A DNA stretch of 64,000 nucleotides from JBDSKH01 sp050245915 (GCA_050245915.1 JBFWWZ010000008.1:16153-80152); one strand, 5' to 3'. Counted from the stretch's first letter, positions 17,034-25,881 are shown. The notes: a model not told the origin generated them from the letters alone. Numbers and translations: made by a program.

Positions 17034-17392
17034 GCGTACGCCCGGTTGCGCTCCACGACCTCGGACATGTTCGCGACCGCCCACTCCTCGAGCGCGCGCA
17101 ACGGCACCTGCAGAGACCGGCCGAGCGTGGTGAGCTCGTACTCGACGCGCGGCGGCACCTCGGGGTAGACGGTGCGCGTGATGAGGCCGTCGCGCTCGAG
17201 GGAGCGCAGCGTCTGGGTCAGCATCTTCTGCGAGATCCCGTCGACGCGGGCGGCGAGCGCCGAGAAGCGCTGCGGTCCGTCGTCGAGGGCGCCGACGATC
17301 AGCACCGTCCAGCGGTCGCCGATGCGATCCAGGAGGCGCCGCGACGGGCAGTCCGCCGCGTACGGGTCCCAGCCATCGATGCTCACCGTCAC
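17030..17392 (-). CDS. HxlR family transcriptional regulator
   Basis: 120 residues, winged helix of the HxlR/DUF24 class, which often senses electrophiles or redox state. Conserved features: CPSRRLLDRIGDRWTVLIVGAL with Cys15 near the N-terminus (the position of the redox-active cysteine in YodB/HypR-type members), RFSALAARVDGISQKMLTQTLRSLERDGLITR, and the wing VYPEVPPRVEYELTTLG. It is divergent from an NAD-binding oxidoreductase across 91 bp, a typical regulator-target arrangement, so it probably controls that gene and itself. Confidence 0.88.
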   Translation of the reverse strand: MTVSIDGWDPYAADCPSRRLLDRIGDRWTVLIVGALDDGPQRFSALAARVDGISQKMLTQTLRSLERDGLITRTVYPEVPPRVEYELTTLGRSLQVPLRALEEWAVANMSEVVERNRAYA

Positions 17393-17483
17393 GTGCGTTC
17401 CTTACCTCGAAGTGCCTACTTCCGCATGCGCGGGATGCCGCATACGGTGGATGGGTTACCAAAAGAGAGTAAAGGAAAGAGAC

Positions 17484-18128
17484 ATGTCGCGCATCACCGT
17501 CCTCGGAGGAACCGGATACGCCGGAGCCGCCATCGCCGCCGAAGCCCGGCGCCGCGGGCACCACGTCATCGCCGTGAGCCGCACCGCTCCCGAACAGCCG
17601 GCCGAGGGCGTCGAGTACGTGACGGGCTCTGCCCTCGACCCCGGCATCCTGGACCGCGTTCTCGACGGCAGCGACGTCGTGATCGAAGCGGTCTCACCGC
17701 GCGGCGACATGGCCGGCAAGGAGGAGGGGCTCGTCGACGACCTGATCGCGCGCGTCGCCGGAACATCGACGCGCCTCGGCATCATCGGCGGTGCATCCTC
17801 GCTGCTGGTCGAAGAGGGCGGCCCGACGCTGTTCGACGCGCACACGCCCCCGCCGGAGGTGCGTCCCGAGGTGGAGACCGGCATGGCGATCCTCGATACC
17901 CTGAAGCAGACCGCGGATGACGTCGACTGGTTCTATGTCAGCCCGCCGCAGGAGTTCGGATCGTGGGTGCCCGCGCCCGACACCGGCAGCTACCGCCTCG
18001 GCGGAGATGTCCTGTTGCGCGATGCGGACGGGCGGTCGGTGATCTCCGCCGCCGACCTGGCGCGCGCGGTGCTCGACGAGATGGAGTCGCCGGCGCACCG
18101 GCGCGCGCGGTTCACCGTCGCGCACTGA
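17484..18128 (+). CDS. NAD(P)-binding oxidoreductase (atypical SDR)
   Basis: 214 residues. The N-terminal dinucleotide motif TVLGGTGYAGAAIAAEA and the NAD(P)H-binding fold of NmrA/YwnB-like atypical short-chain dehydrogenases are clear (VTGSALDPG, VIEAVSPRGD, GIIGGASSL, FYVSPPQEFG). Substrate unknown; such proteins are often induced by electrophiles through HxlR regulators. ATG 17484 has AAAGGAAAGAG upstream as ribosome site; the longer upstream frame reads across the promoter region. It ends four bases before the convergent sugar-kinase gene. Confidence 0.82.
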   Translation: MSRITVLGGTGYAGAAIAAEARRRGHHVIAVSRTAPEQPAEGVEYVTGSALDPGILDRVLDGSDVVIEAVSPRGDMAGKEEGLVDDLIARVAGTSTRLGIIGGASSLLVEEGGPTLFDAHTPPPEVRPEVETGMAILDTLKQTADDVDWFYVSPPQEFGSWVPAPDTGSYRLGGDVLLRDADGRSVISAADLARAVLDEMESPAHRRARFTVAH

Positions 18129-18131
18129 GCG

Positions 18132-19079
18132 TCAGCGGACCACGGGGTCCGAGCCGGGCGCCGCGTCGAGGTCGGCGCGGCGCGGCAGGCTCTCCCAGTC
18201 GCCCGGGCCGAGGCAGGCGAAGGCCCCGCATCGCACCGCGAGGTTCAGGCGCTCACCGGGCGGAAGACCCTCGAGCAGGCCGGTGAGGTACCCCGCGACG
18301 AACGCGTCACCGGCGCCGACGGTGTCGAGCGGCGTGATCGGGATCGCGTCTGCGGCGTACTCCGCCCCGTCGATCCGCGCGACGCAGCCGCGCTCGCCGA
18401 GCTTCACCACGGCCTGCGCCGGGCCGAGATCGCAGAGCCTGCTCGCCAGCTCACCGGGGGCACCCGCTCCGACCAGCAGCGCCGCCTCGTCGTCGCCCGC
18501 GAAGACGACCGTGGCGCGCTCCGCGACCTGACAGTAGGCGGCGGCGGGGTCGCGGCCGGACCATAGGGCGGCACGGTGATTCACATCGAACGACACCGGG
18601 ACACCGGCCGCTGCCGCGGCGTCGACGGCGGAGTGAACCGCGGCAGCGGCCGAATCCGAGAGCGCCAGCGTGATGCCGGTCACGTGGAGCACCCCGGCGG
18701 CGCGGATCGCGTCGAGGTCGAGGTCCTCCGGTCGCAGCCGGCTGCCGGCGCTGCCGGAGCGGTAGTACGAGACGCGGGTCGCTCCGGCCGTCGGCGTCTC
18801 TTTCAGCATGATGCCGGTGCGCGCATCCGGGTCGACCACGGCCGAGAGCTGCACCTCCTCGGCCCGGAGCTCGCGCAGCACGCGGCGCCCCACACCGTCG
18901 TCGCCGACCCGGCCGATCCAGCGCGCGGGGTGCCCCAGCCGGCAGACGCCGATGGCCACATTGCTCTCGGCGCCGCCGATGTGCAGGGCGAAGTCGGACA
19001 CGTGCTCGAGAGACCCGATGGATGCCGCGCGCAGCAGGCCCATCGTCTCGCCGAGGGTCACGACGCCGCCCGAGGTCAT
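18132..19079 (-). CDS. PfkB family sugar kinase (2-keto-3-deoxygluconate kinase type)
   Basis: 315 residues. Ribokinase-like fold with GGAESNVAIGVCRLG near residues 35-49, the substrate-contacting YYRSGSAGSRL near 103-113, and the C-terminal anion hole/catalytic base DTVGAGDAFVAGYLTGLLEG near 245-264. The pattern fits KdgK, which makes 2-keto-3-deoxy-6-phosphogluconate. It overlaps the aldolase gene upstream by four bases (ATGA), so the kinase-aldolase pair is translationally coupled. ATG 19079 is chosen because the longer frame runs through the aldolase. The true substrate could be the galactonate or another 3-deoxy sugar acid. Confidence 0.83.
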   Translation of the reverse strand: MTSGGVVTLGETMGLLRAASIGSLEHVSDFALHIGGAESNVAIGVCRLGHPARWIGRVGDDGVGRRVLRELRAEEVQLSAVVDPDARTGIMLKETPTAGATRVSYYRSGSAGSRLRPEDLDLDAIRAAGVLHVTGITLALSDSAAAAVHSAVDAAAAAGVPVSFDVNHRAALWSGRDPAAAYCQVAERATVVFAGDDEAALLVGAGAPGELASRLCDLGPAQAVVKLGERGCVARIDGAEYAADAIPITPLDTVGAGDAFVAGYLTGLLEGLPPGERLNLAVRCGAFACLGPGDWESLPRRADLDAAPGSDPVVR

Positions 19080-19714
19080 GCCCCCGCGCCGCCGATCGCC
19101 TCGCGGCTCAGTCGCTCGATGGTCGCGGCATCGCGGGCGGAGAGCAGGTCGCGGCCGATCATCCAGCTGCCGCTGACCGCGGGCACGTTCGGGTGAGCGA
19201 GGTACTCCGCCAGGTTCGACGCGCCGACACCACCGCTCGGCACGAACGCCACATCGGGGAACGGGCCGGCTAGCGAGGAGATCAGCCCCAGTCCGCCGAG
19301 CCGGTCGGCGGGGAACAGCTTCACCGCCGAGAGTCCCGCCCGCAGCGCGGCCTGCACGTCGGTCGCGGTCGCCGTTCCGGGCAGGATGTCGAGGCCGCGT
19401 TCCAGCGCACGATCGACCACTTCCCGGTCGAAGCCGGGGGTGACGATGAAGCGGGCGCCGGCATCGGCGACCCGGTCGACGTCGGCGGGGTCGAGCACGG
19501 TCCCCGCGCCGACCAGCAGCGACCCGGACTCCGCGACGCGGGTGATCGCGTCGAGCCCGGCCGCGGTGCGCAGGGTGATCTCCATGCAGCCGATGCCGCC
19601 CGCGCTCAGGGCGCCCGCGGCATCCACCGCCCACCCCGCGTCGTCGATGACGACGACGGGGATGATCCGCTGCCCGCCGAGGGTGGGAGGCAGCGCGGTC
19701 ACCGACCGAGCCAT
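19076..19714 (-). CDS. KDPG/KDPGal-type aldolase
   Basis: 212 residues, class I aldolase of the Eda family that splits 2-keto-3-deoxy-6-phospho sugar acids to pyruvate and glyceraldehyde-3-phosphate. The sequence shows the catalytic Glu in GCMEITLRT (near 43), GAGTVLDPADVD, FIVTPGF, the Schiff-base lysine in SAVKLFPADRLGG (near 139) and VPSGGVGASNL. The ATG at 19714 overlaps the end of the upstream SDR by 16 bases. The longer frame extending to 20137 is a shadow of the SDR. Confidence 0.85.
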   Translation of the reverse strand: MARSVTALPPTLGGQRIIPVVVIDDAGWAVDAAGALSAGGIGCMEITLRTAAGLDAITRVAESGSLLVGAGTVLDPADVDRVADAGARFIVTPGFDREVVDRALERGLDILPGTATATDVQAALRAGLSAVKLFPADRLGGLGLISSLAGPFPDVAFVPSGGVGASNLAEYLAHPNVPAVSGSWMIGRDLLSARDAATIERLSREAIGGAGA

Positions 19715-20457
19715 CCGCCGTCCACGGGCAGAACGATACCGGAGACGTAGTCCGAGGCCGGAGAGGCCAGGAAGACGGTCGCGCCCGCGATGTCGGCGCC
19801 GGTTCCCCACCGCCCCGCCGGGATGCGACCGAGGATCGCCGCCGACCGGTCCGGGTCGTCGCGCAGCGCCTGGGTGTTGTCGGTGGCGATGTAGCCGGGC
19901 GCGATGGCGTTGACGTTCACGCCGTGCTGCGCCCACTCGTTCGACAGCGCGCGGGTCAGCCCGGCGATCCCGGACTTCGCCGCGGTGTACCCGGGCACGT
20001 TGATGCCGCCCTGGAAGCTGAGCAGCGACGCGGTGAAGATGACCTTGCCGCGCCCGCGCTCGAGCATGCCGCGCCCGACGGCCTGCGTCAGCACGAACGG
20101 GCTCGACAGGTCGATCTCGAGCACGCGATCCCACCACTCGAGCGGGTGCTCGGCGGCGGGTGCGCGCTCGATCGCGCCGGCGTTGTTCACCAGGATGTCG
20201 ATCTGCCGCCCGCTGAGCGTGTCGGCGAGCGCGAGCACCGCCGCGCGATCGGAGAAGTCGCAGGTGATCGCCTCGAAGGCCCGCCCGTGCCCGCGCACGG
20301 CTGCCTCGATCGCGCTGCCCTCGGCCTCCTGCTGCGCACTGATGCCGATGATGTCGGCGCCCGCGGCGGCGAGCGCCTCGGCCATGGCGAAGCCGATTCC
20401 CCGTCGTGAGCCGGTGACGAGCGCCGTCAGCCCGTCAAGCGAGAACGACGCGGTCAC
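19699..20457 (-). CDS. Short-chain dehydrogenase (KduD / 2-keto-3-deoxy-L-fuconate dehydrogenase type)
   Basis: 252 residues, classical SDR. The NAD motif is TGSRRGIGFAMAEAL (residues about 15-29), NNAG sits at about 90, the catalytic Ser in FTASLLSFQGG, Tyr and Lys in YTAAKSGIAGLTRAL (about 155), and the C-terminal YVSGIVLPVDGGWLGR is typical of KduD/gluconate 5-dehydrogenase-like enzymes. In a fuconate pathway it could oxidise 2-keto-3-deoxy-L-fuconate or the free sugar. It overlaps the upstream alcohol dehydrogenase by four bases, placing it in one operon of four genes. Confidence 0.82.
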   Translation of the reverse strand: MTASFSLDGLTALVTGSRRGIGFAMAEALAAAGADIIGISAQQEAEGSAIEAAVRGHGRAFEAITCDFSDRAAVLALADTLSGRQIDILVNNAGAIERAPAAEHPLEWWDRVLEIDLSSPFVLTQAVGRGMLERGRGKVIFTASLLSFQGGINVPGYTAAKSGIAGLTRALSNEWAQHGVNVNAIAPGYIATDNTQALRDDPDRSAAILGRIPAGRWGTGADIAGATVFLASPASDYVSGIVLPVDGGWLGR

Positions 20458-21476
20458 GAGTGGTCCCGCACGTCGACGAGGATCTTCATCGCACGCCCCG
20501 CTTCGAGGTCGCCGAACGCCTCGGCGGTCTTGCTCAGCGGGACGATCCGGGTGATCAGCAGGTCTGCCGGGATGACGCCCCGCGCCAGCAGCTCGACCGC
20601 GGTCGCGAAGTCCTCCGCCTCGTACACCCGCGCCCCGAGCAGTCGCAGCTCGCGCCAGAACATGCGCTGCAGGTCGATCTCACGCGGCGTCGGATGGATC
20701 GCCACCACGACGACGGTGCCCCGCACCTTCGCCAGGCCGGTGGCGCCGAGCACGGCGGCCGCCGCACCGGACACCTCGAACACCACGTCGGCGCCGGCGT
20801 CGTCGGTCCAGTCGTTCACCCACTCGACCTGATCGGTCGCCCGCGGGTCGAGGGTCTGGATGCCGAGGTCGGCGATCTGCGCCCGTCGCCCCGCGTCGAG
20901 CTCGATCACGACCACCTCGGCGCCCTGGTCGCGGGCGACGGTGGCGATGAGCACGCCGATCGGCCCGCCGCCGATCACCACGGCCTTGTCGCCGGCGCGC
21001 AGCTCCGACCGGCGGACGTCGTGTACGGCGACCGCTACCGGCTCGACGAGTGCAGCGTGGTCGAGCGCCAGGTCGGCGGGCAGTCGCACGAGGGTGCGGG
21101 CGGGGACGTTCCACAGCTCCTGCAGCGCGCCGGGGGAGTCGATGCCGATGAAGTCGAGGTGCTGGCAGATGTGGGTGTGGCCGGCGCGGCAGGCGGGGCA
21201 GGTGCCGTCCCAGTCGAGCGGCATCACGGTGACGGGGTCGCCGACCGCCCAGCCCTCGACGCCCGACCCGACCGCCGCCACCTCGCCGCTGGCCTCGTGG
21301 CCGAAGACGAGCGGGCGCTCGACCCGGGCATCCATCGCGCCGTGGACGATGTGCAGATCGGTGCCGCACAGCCCGGTGTAGGCAACGCGGACCTGCACCT
21401 GGCCGGGACCGGGGTCGGTCGCGTCGATCTGCGCCGTCTCGACGGCTCCGTCACCGGTGTAGCGGGCTGACAGCAC
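20454..21476 (-). CDS. Zinc-dependent alcohol dehydrogenase (polyol/sugar type)
   Basis: 340 residues, medium-chain dehydrogenase. Catalytic-zinc residues are in YTGLCGTDLHIVHG (Cys38 region) and GHEASGEVAAVGSGV. The Rossmann motif is VIGGGPIGVLIATVA. In the structural-zinc lobe the pattern is D-x-x-C-x-x-C-x7-C (WDGTCPACRAGHTHIC), i.e. the first of the usual four cysteines is Asp. I chose GTG 21476 with GGGAG seven bases upstream; the ATG 84 bases upstream would read through the -10 box. First gene of the minus-strand operon ADH-SDR-aldolase-kinase. Probable role: oxidation of L-fucose or a related sugar/alditol. Confidence 0.8.
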   Translation of the reverse strand: MLSARYTGDGAVETAQIDATDPGPGQVQVRVAYTGLCGTDLHIVHGAMDARVERPLVFGHEASGEVAAVGSGVEGWAVGDPVTVMPLDWDGTCPACRAGHTHICQHLDFIGIDSPGALQELWNVPARTLVRLPADLALDHAALVEPVAVAVHDVRRSELRAGDKAVVIGGGPIGVLIATVARDQGAEVVVIELDAGRRAQIADLGIQTLDPRATDQVEWVNDWTDDAGADVVFEVSGAAAAVLGATGLAKVRGTVVVVAIHPTPREIDLQRMFWRELRLLGARVYEAEDFATAVELLARGVIPADLLITRIVPLSKTAEAFGDLEAGRAMKILVDVRDHS

Positions 21477-21497
21477 GTCGGGCTCCCTCGCAAAGAC

Positions 21498-21567
21498 TAG
21501 ATGTTTTGGCCATCCTAGTGCCCAATCCGGGGCCGAACTCGTGTTTTCGCCGGAATACATCTAATGT
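21498..21567. promoter_or_regulatory. Divergent promoter with inverted TAGATGT/ACATCTA half-sites
   Basis: Between the dehydrogenase operon and fucD. TAGATGT (21498-21504) and ACATCTA (21557-21563) form a widely spaced inverted repeat. The minus-strand -10 box TAGGAT (21512-21517) sits beside the first half-site, and TAATGT (21562-21567) overlaps the second. The nearest regulator is the GntR/FadR gene at 22909-23664, so these are candidate operators for it. Confidence 0.4.
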
Positions 21568-21628
21568 TTCGCTATCACGCACCTTCCCGGCGCTGGGCGC
21601 GCGTGCGAGACCCAGGAGCGCTCTGCGC

Positions 21629-22972
21629 ATGACCACGATCACGTCGGTGACCGTCACCGACATCCGCTTCCCGACGTCGCTGACCATGGACGGCTCGGAC
21701 GCCATGAACAAGGACGGCGACTACTCCGCCGCCTACGTGCACATCGCGACCGACGATCCCGAGCTCTCGGGATACGGGTTCACCTTCACGATCGGCCGAG
21801 GCAACGACCTCTGCGTGGAGGCGGCGCGGCAACGCGGGCTTCCCCTGATCGGGCGGGACGTGGCAGAGGTCGTCGGCGACCTCGGCGGCATCTACCGCGA
21901 GTTGCAGAGCGACTCCCAGCTGCGCTGGCTCGGCCCGGAGAAGGGCGTCATCCACCTCGCGCTCGCCGCGGTGATGAACGCCGTCTGGGACCTGGCGGCG
22001 CGGGTCGCCGGCGTTCCGCTCTGGCGGCTGCTGACCGGGATGTCACCCGAGCAGCTCGTCGACGCGGCCGATCTCCGCTACCTCTCCGACGCGCTCACGC
22101 GTGAGGAGGCGATCGCGCTGCTCGCGGAACTCGCTCCGTCCCGCGAGCAGCGCATCGCGGAGCTGGAGCGGACCGGATACCCCTGCTACACCACCAGCGC
22201 CGGATGGCTCGGCTACTCCGACGACAAGCTCCGGCGGCTGTGCCAGGAGGCCGTCGACGCCGGCTACCGGCACGTGAAGCTGAAGGTCGGGGCGGACCTG
22301 GAGGAGGACATCCGCCGCCTGCGCATCGCCCGCGAGGTCATCGGCCCCGACGCGAACCTGATGATCGACGCCAACCAGGTCTGGGATGTGCCCCAGGCGA
22401 TCGGGTGGGTGAACGCGCTCGCCGAGTTCCGACCGCTCTGGATCGAGGAGCCGACGAGTCCCGACGACGTGCTCGGCCACGCCGCGATCCGCAAGGCGGT
22501 GCACCCGATCGGGGTCGCATCCGGTGAGCACGGGATGAACCGGGTGCTGTTCAAGCAGATGTTCCAGGCCGGAGCCCTCGACTTCTGCCAGCTGGACTCG
22601 GCACGGCTGGGCAGCGTGAACGAGATCCTGGCCGTCTACCTGCTGGCCCGGAAGTTCGGGGTGCCGGTCTGCCCGCACGCCGGCGGTGTGGGGCTCTGCG
22701 AGCTGGTGCAGCACCTGTCCGTCTTCGACTACGTCGCCGTGTCCGGCGATCTCGAGGGCCGGGTCACCGAGTACGTCGACCACCTGCACGAGCACTTCGC
22801 CGACCCGTGCATCATCGAGGACGGCGCCTACCGCCTGCCGACGGCGCCCGGCTACAGCGCCGAGATCCTGCCCGCCTCGATCGAGGAGTACCGGTTCCCG
22901 GACGGCCGCTACTGGGCGGCAGCGGGCACGGCGTCATCATCGTCGACGAAGACCTCGATCGCCAGCAGGTGA
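21629..22972 (+). CDS. fucD: L-fuconate dehydratase (enolase superfamily)
   Basis: 447 residues. Enolase-superfamily dehydratase that converts L-fuconate to 2-keto-3-deoxy-L-fuconate. Family residues are in order: base lysines in HVKLKVGAD (Lys217, Lys219), metal ligands in MIDANQVWD (Asp and Asn near 247-249), IEEPTSPDD (Glu near 273), SGEHGMNR (Glu near 299) and the general-base His in CPHAGGVGLCE near 350. The start MTTITSVTVTDIRFPTS at ATG 21629 matches FucD proteins and has AGGAG upstream; the longer upstream frame covers the promoter. The 3' end overlaps the convergent GntR gene by 64 bases. Confidence 0.9.
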   Translation: MTTITSVTVTDIRFPTSLTMDGSDAMNKDGDYSAAYVHIATDDPELSGYGFTFTIGRGNDLCVEAARQRGLPLIGRDVAEVVGDLGGIYRELQSDSQLRWLGPEKGVIHLALAAVMNAVWDLAARVAGVPLWRLLTGMSPEQLVDAADLRYLSDALTREEAIALLAELAPSREQRIAELERTGYPCYTTSAGWLGYSDDKLRRLCQEAVDAGYRHVKLKVGADLEEDIRRLRIAREVIGPDANLMIDANQVWDVPQAIGWVNALAEFRPLWIEEPTSPDDVLGHAAIRKAVHPIGVASGEHGMNRVLFKQMFQAGALDFCQLDSARLGSVNEILAVYLLARKFGVPVCPHAGGVGLCELVQHLSVFDYVAVSGDLEGRVTEYVDHLHEHFADPCIIEDGAYRLPTAPGYSAEILPASIEEYRFPDGRYWAAAGTASSSSTKTSIASR

Positions 22973-23664
22973 TGGCTCATCAGGAGGCGCGCCCGGTCCG
23001 GGTCGCGCGCCGCCAGCGCCGCGAGGATCGCCTCGTGCTCGTGGAAGGCGGTGCGGGTCTGACCCTCGTGCTGCACGCCGAACGTGCGGCGGGCCGGCAG
23101 CGTGCGGTCGGCGAGCGCGTCGATGAGGGCGGCCAGCGCGCCGTTGTCGGACGCGTTGGCGATGACGCGGTGGAACGCGACATCGGCGCTCATGACGGTC
23201 TCGATGTCGGTGGGCACGTCGCCGAACACCTTCTGACGCACCCCCTCGAGCACCTGCCCGGCGGCCGCGAGCTCGTCGTCGGTGATGCGGGTGGCCGCAC
23301 GTGCCGCCGCCTCTGATTCGAGGACCCGGCGTACGACGTGAAGGTCGCTGCGGTGCTCGGGGGTCTGCAGATCGACCATGAACGCCATCGGCGCCAGCAG
23401 CAGGGTGGAGTCGAGCGAGGTCACGTAGGTCCCGTCGCCCTGGCGCGTCTCGAGCACGCCCATGATGCAGAGCGCGCGCACGCCTTCCCGCAGGGAGCCG
23501 CGGGAGACGCCGAGGGCGACCGCGAGATCCTTCTCGACCGGCAGACGCGAACCCGGCCCGAGCTCACCGCGGGTGATCATCGCCTTGATGCTCTGCACCA
23601 CGACGTCGGTCTGCGAAAGGCCGGGCGGCAGTGCCGTCGCCGGTCCGGCATCCACGTCGGTCAT
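22909..23664 (-). CDS. GntR/FadR-type regulator with FCD domain
   Basis: 251 residues. The winged helix at about residues 23-85 has LPVEKDLAVALGVSRGSLREGVRALCIMGVLETRQGDGTYV. The FCD ligand domain spans about 105-235, with candidate metal ligands in DVAFHRVIANAS and in MSHHL near the end. Such proteins sense sugar acids or pathway intermediates and usually repress. Leaderless: TAGGAT (minus strand, 23671-23676) ends six bases before the ATG. It overlaps fucD tail to tail and is divergent from a Gfo/Idh oxidoreductase. Likely controls the whole 18-28.5 kb sugar cluster. Confidence 0.88.
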   Translation of the reverse strand: MTDVDAGPATALPPGLSQTDVVVQSIKAMITRGELGPGSRLPVEKDLAVALGVSRGSLREGVRALCIMGVLETRQGDGTYVTSLDSTLLLAPMAFMVDLQTPEHRSDLHVVRRVLESEAAARAATRITDDELAAAGQVLEGVRQKVFGDVPTDIETVMSADVAFHRVIANASDNGALAALIDALADRTLPARRTFGVQHEGQTRTAFHEHEAILAALAARDPDRARLLMSHHLLAIEVFVDDDDAVPAAAQ

Positions 23665-23670
23665 CCGGCC

Positions 23671-23721
23671 ATCCTAGAGCCGCGCGGGCAAAGGTCTGAT
23701 GAAAATCCCTGCCCCTAGGAT
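23671..23721. promoter_or_regulatory. Divergent leaderless promoters, gntR and oxidoreductase
   Basis: On the minus strand TAGGAT (23671-23676) ends six bases before the GntR ATG. On the plus strand TAGGAT (23716-23721) ends seven bases before the oxidoreductase ATG at 23729. Two identical -10 boxes face outward from one 64-bp gap. Confidence 0.55.
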
Positions 23722-23728
23722 CGCACCC

Positions 23729-24706
23729 ATGAGAGTGGCGGTCGTCGGCACGGGCACCTGGGGCGAACAGCACGCGCGCATCTTCGCGCGCCGGCCCGAC
23801 ACCGAACTGGTCGCGGTGGTGGGCCGGGATGCCGCGAGGGCCGCGCGTCGCGCCGCGGCCTACGGCGCCACGGCGTTCACCGACGTCGACGAGATGCTCG
23901 CCGCCGCCGCGCCGGAGCTCATCACCGTCTGCCTGCCGAACGAGGAGCACTACGCGACGACGCTCCGGCTCATCTCCGCGGGCGTGCCGATGCTGGTCGA
24001 GAAGCCGTTGGTGTTCGACCTGGGGGAGGCGGAGACCCTGCTCGCCGAGGCGGCCGCCCGCGATCTCTTCTTCGCGATCAACTTCAACCACCGGTACGCC
24101 GAACCGGTGGTCCGCGCGGCGGCCGCGATCCGCGAGGGGGTGATCGGCGACCCGGTGTTCGCGACCTGGCGGTTCGGCGGCGAGGCCAACCACGGCACGT
24201 CGCGTCACGCGAACCTGATCGAGACGCAGTGCCACGGCTTCGACATGCTGGAGCATCTGGTCGGGCCGATCGCGTCGGTCGCCGCGCAGATGGCCGACAA
24301 GACCTACGGGGACTGGAGCACGGTGGCCCTGGCACTCGAGTTCGAGAACCGGGCGGTCGGCACGATGCTCGGGAGCTACGACTCCTCGTACGCCTACCCG
24401 GATGCGCAGCTCATCGAGATCAACGGGACCGAGGGGCGCGTGGTGATCCGCGACACGGTCCGCGAACTGAGCATCCAGCGTGCCGGCGATGAGACAGCGT
24501 CGGTCTGGCGCGCGGGCTACTTCAACGACGAGGCACGCGACTTCCACGGGACGTTCGACCGCCACGTCGAGGCGCTGCTCGCCGCACTCCGGCGGGGCGA
24601 CCCCCCTCCGGTTCCCGCGTCCGCCGGTCGGCGTGCGCTGCAGCTGGCGATGGCGGCCATCCAGTCCCACGCGGAGGGTCGTCGTGTGGCGGTGACCCCG
24701 GAATGA
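23729..24706 (+). CDS. Gfo/Idh/MocA family oxidoreductase
   Basis: 325 residues. The Rossmann domain begins VAVVGTGTWGEQHARIF. The family EKP motif is MLVEKPLVFDLGEAE near residue 92, and the C-terminal alpha/beta domain has NHGTSRHANLIETQCHGFDMLEHL (His/Asp region for sugar binding). Probably oxidises or epimerises a sugar or sugar lactone feeding the adjacent pathway; an L-fucose dehydrogenase role is possible but not shown. ATG 23729 is preferred to an ATG 30 bases upstream because of the -10 box in between. Confidence 0.82.
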   Translation: MRVAVVGTGTWGEQHARIFARRPDTELVAVVGRDAARAARRAAAYGATAFTDVDEMLAAAAPELITVCLPNEEHYATTLRLISAGVPMLVEKPLVFDLGEAETLLAEAAARDLFFAINFNHRYAEPVVRAAAAIREGVIGDPVFATWRFGGEANHGTSRHANLIETQCHGFDMLEHLVGPIASVAAQMADKTYGDWSTVALALEFENRAVGTMLGSYDSSYAYPDAQLIEINGTEGRVVIRDTVRELSIQRAGDETASVWRAGYFNDEARDFHGTFDRHVEALLAALRRGDPPPVPASAGRRALQLAMAAIQSHAEGRRVAVTPE

Positions 24707-24730
24707 GCCGATAAATCCGATCTATCGGCA

Positions 24731-24744
24731 GGTTCGGTCGAACC
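24731..24744. promoter_or_regulatory. Palindrome GGTTCG-GT-CGAACC upstream of sugar ABC importer
   Basis: A perfect 6-2-6 inverted repeat in the 122-bp gap before the permease gene; a TAGACATC half-site-like element follows at 24773-24780. It could be an operator or part of a short terminator for the preceding gene. There is no T-run after it, so I favour a regulatory site. Confidence 0.35.
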
Positions 24745-24828
24745 AATCGGCGAAAGCGTGCGATTTTGCCGCTAGACATCGGATGATTAGGCGGATAGAG
24801 TCGCCGCAACCCAGCGAGGAGGCTGTGC

Positions 24829-25881
24829 GTGCCCGACCCCCGACCCACCCCCGCGACACCGGATCGCGTGAGCGCCGCCGACGGTGCGCGCGCGCGTCTG
24901 GTGGGAGCTCTGCTCACGACCCTGCGTCTCGGGCCGCTGCTCATCCTGGTGGTGCTGGTCGTGGTGCTCGCGAACCTCTCGCCGGTGTTCTTCACGCCCC
25001 AGAACCTCGGCAACGTGCTCACCCAGAGCGCCGCGATCGCCATCCTCGCGATCGGCCAGCTGCTCGTCATCCTCACCCGCGGCATCGACCTCTCGGTGGG
25101 ATCGACGGTCGCGCTCTCCGGCGTCGTCGGCGCCCTCGTCTTCGCCGAGACCGGGTCGGGGGTCGCGACGGTCCTCGCCATGCTGCTCTCCGGGGCGCTG
25201 GTTGGCGCGGTCAACGGGTTCGGCTACGTCTACGGCCGGCTTCCGCACCCGTTCATCGTCACCCTCGCGACTCTGAGCATCGCGCGCGGCCTCGCGCTCG
25301 GCCTCGCCGGGGGCCGACCCATCTCCGGCATGCCCGACGTGGTGCGCACCGTGGGTGGCGGTGCGGCCACCTGGCTCGCGCCGTGGTTCCCCAACGCCGC
25401 CTTCCTGGTCGCCGCGGTCGCCATCCTGGTCACCGTCCTGCTGCGCAACGTGGTGTGGGGCCGCTGGATCTACGCGGTCGGCGGCAACCCCGACGGCGCC
25501 CGCAACCTCGGCATCCCGCGCAACCGGGTGCTCGTCTCGGTCTACATCGTCAGCGGCCTGCTCGCCGGGGTCGCGGCCATCGTCACCTCCGGCAGGCTGA
25601 ACGCCGGTTCCCCGACGTCCGGTGAGCTCGCCGAGCTCGACGCGATCGCGGCGGTCGTCATCGGCGGCGCCAGCTTCCTCGGCGGCCGGGGCAACGTCGG
25701 CAATGCGCTGATCGGCGCTCTCATGATCGGCGTGATCCGCAACGGGATGAACCTGCTCAACGTCGAGGCGTTCCTGCAGCTGATCGTGATCGGCGTGGTG
25801 ATCTTCCTCGCCGTCGAATCCGACGTGATCCGCGGACGCCTCGAAGCGCGGTTCCGGGTGCTGAAGGCGGCCTCCGCATGA
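24829..25881 (+). CDS. Sugar ABC transporter permease (RbsC/FrcC type)
   Basis: 350 residues, about eight to ten membrane helices, forming the homodimeric channel of a pentose/fucose-type importer. Typical stretches: LGNVLTQSAAIAILAIGQLLVILTRGIDLSVGS (residues about 62-94), GRLPHPFIVTLATLSIARGL, GGNPDGARNLGIPRN (cytoplasmic EAA-like coupling loop) and VVIGGASFLGGRGNV. GTG 24829 has AGGAGG six bases upstream. It overlaps the ATPase gene by four bases. Confidence 0.9.
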   Translation: MPDPRPTPATPDRVSAADGARARLVGALLTTLRLGPLLILVVLVVVLANLSPVFFTPQNLGNVLTQSAAIAILAIGQLLVILTRGIDLSVGSTVALSGVVGALVFAETGSGVATVLAMLLSGALVGAVNGFGYVYGRLPHPFIVTLATLSIARGLALGLAGGRPISGMPDVVRTVGGGAATWLAPWFPNAAFLVAAVAILVTVLLRNVVWGRWIYAVGGNPDGARNLGIPRNRVLVSVYIVSGLLAGVAAIVTSGRLNAGSPTSGELAELDAIAAVVIGGASFLGGRGNVGNALIGALMIGVIRNGMNLLNVEAFLQLIVIGVVIFLAVESDVIRGRLEARFRVLKAASA

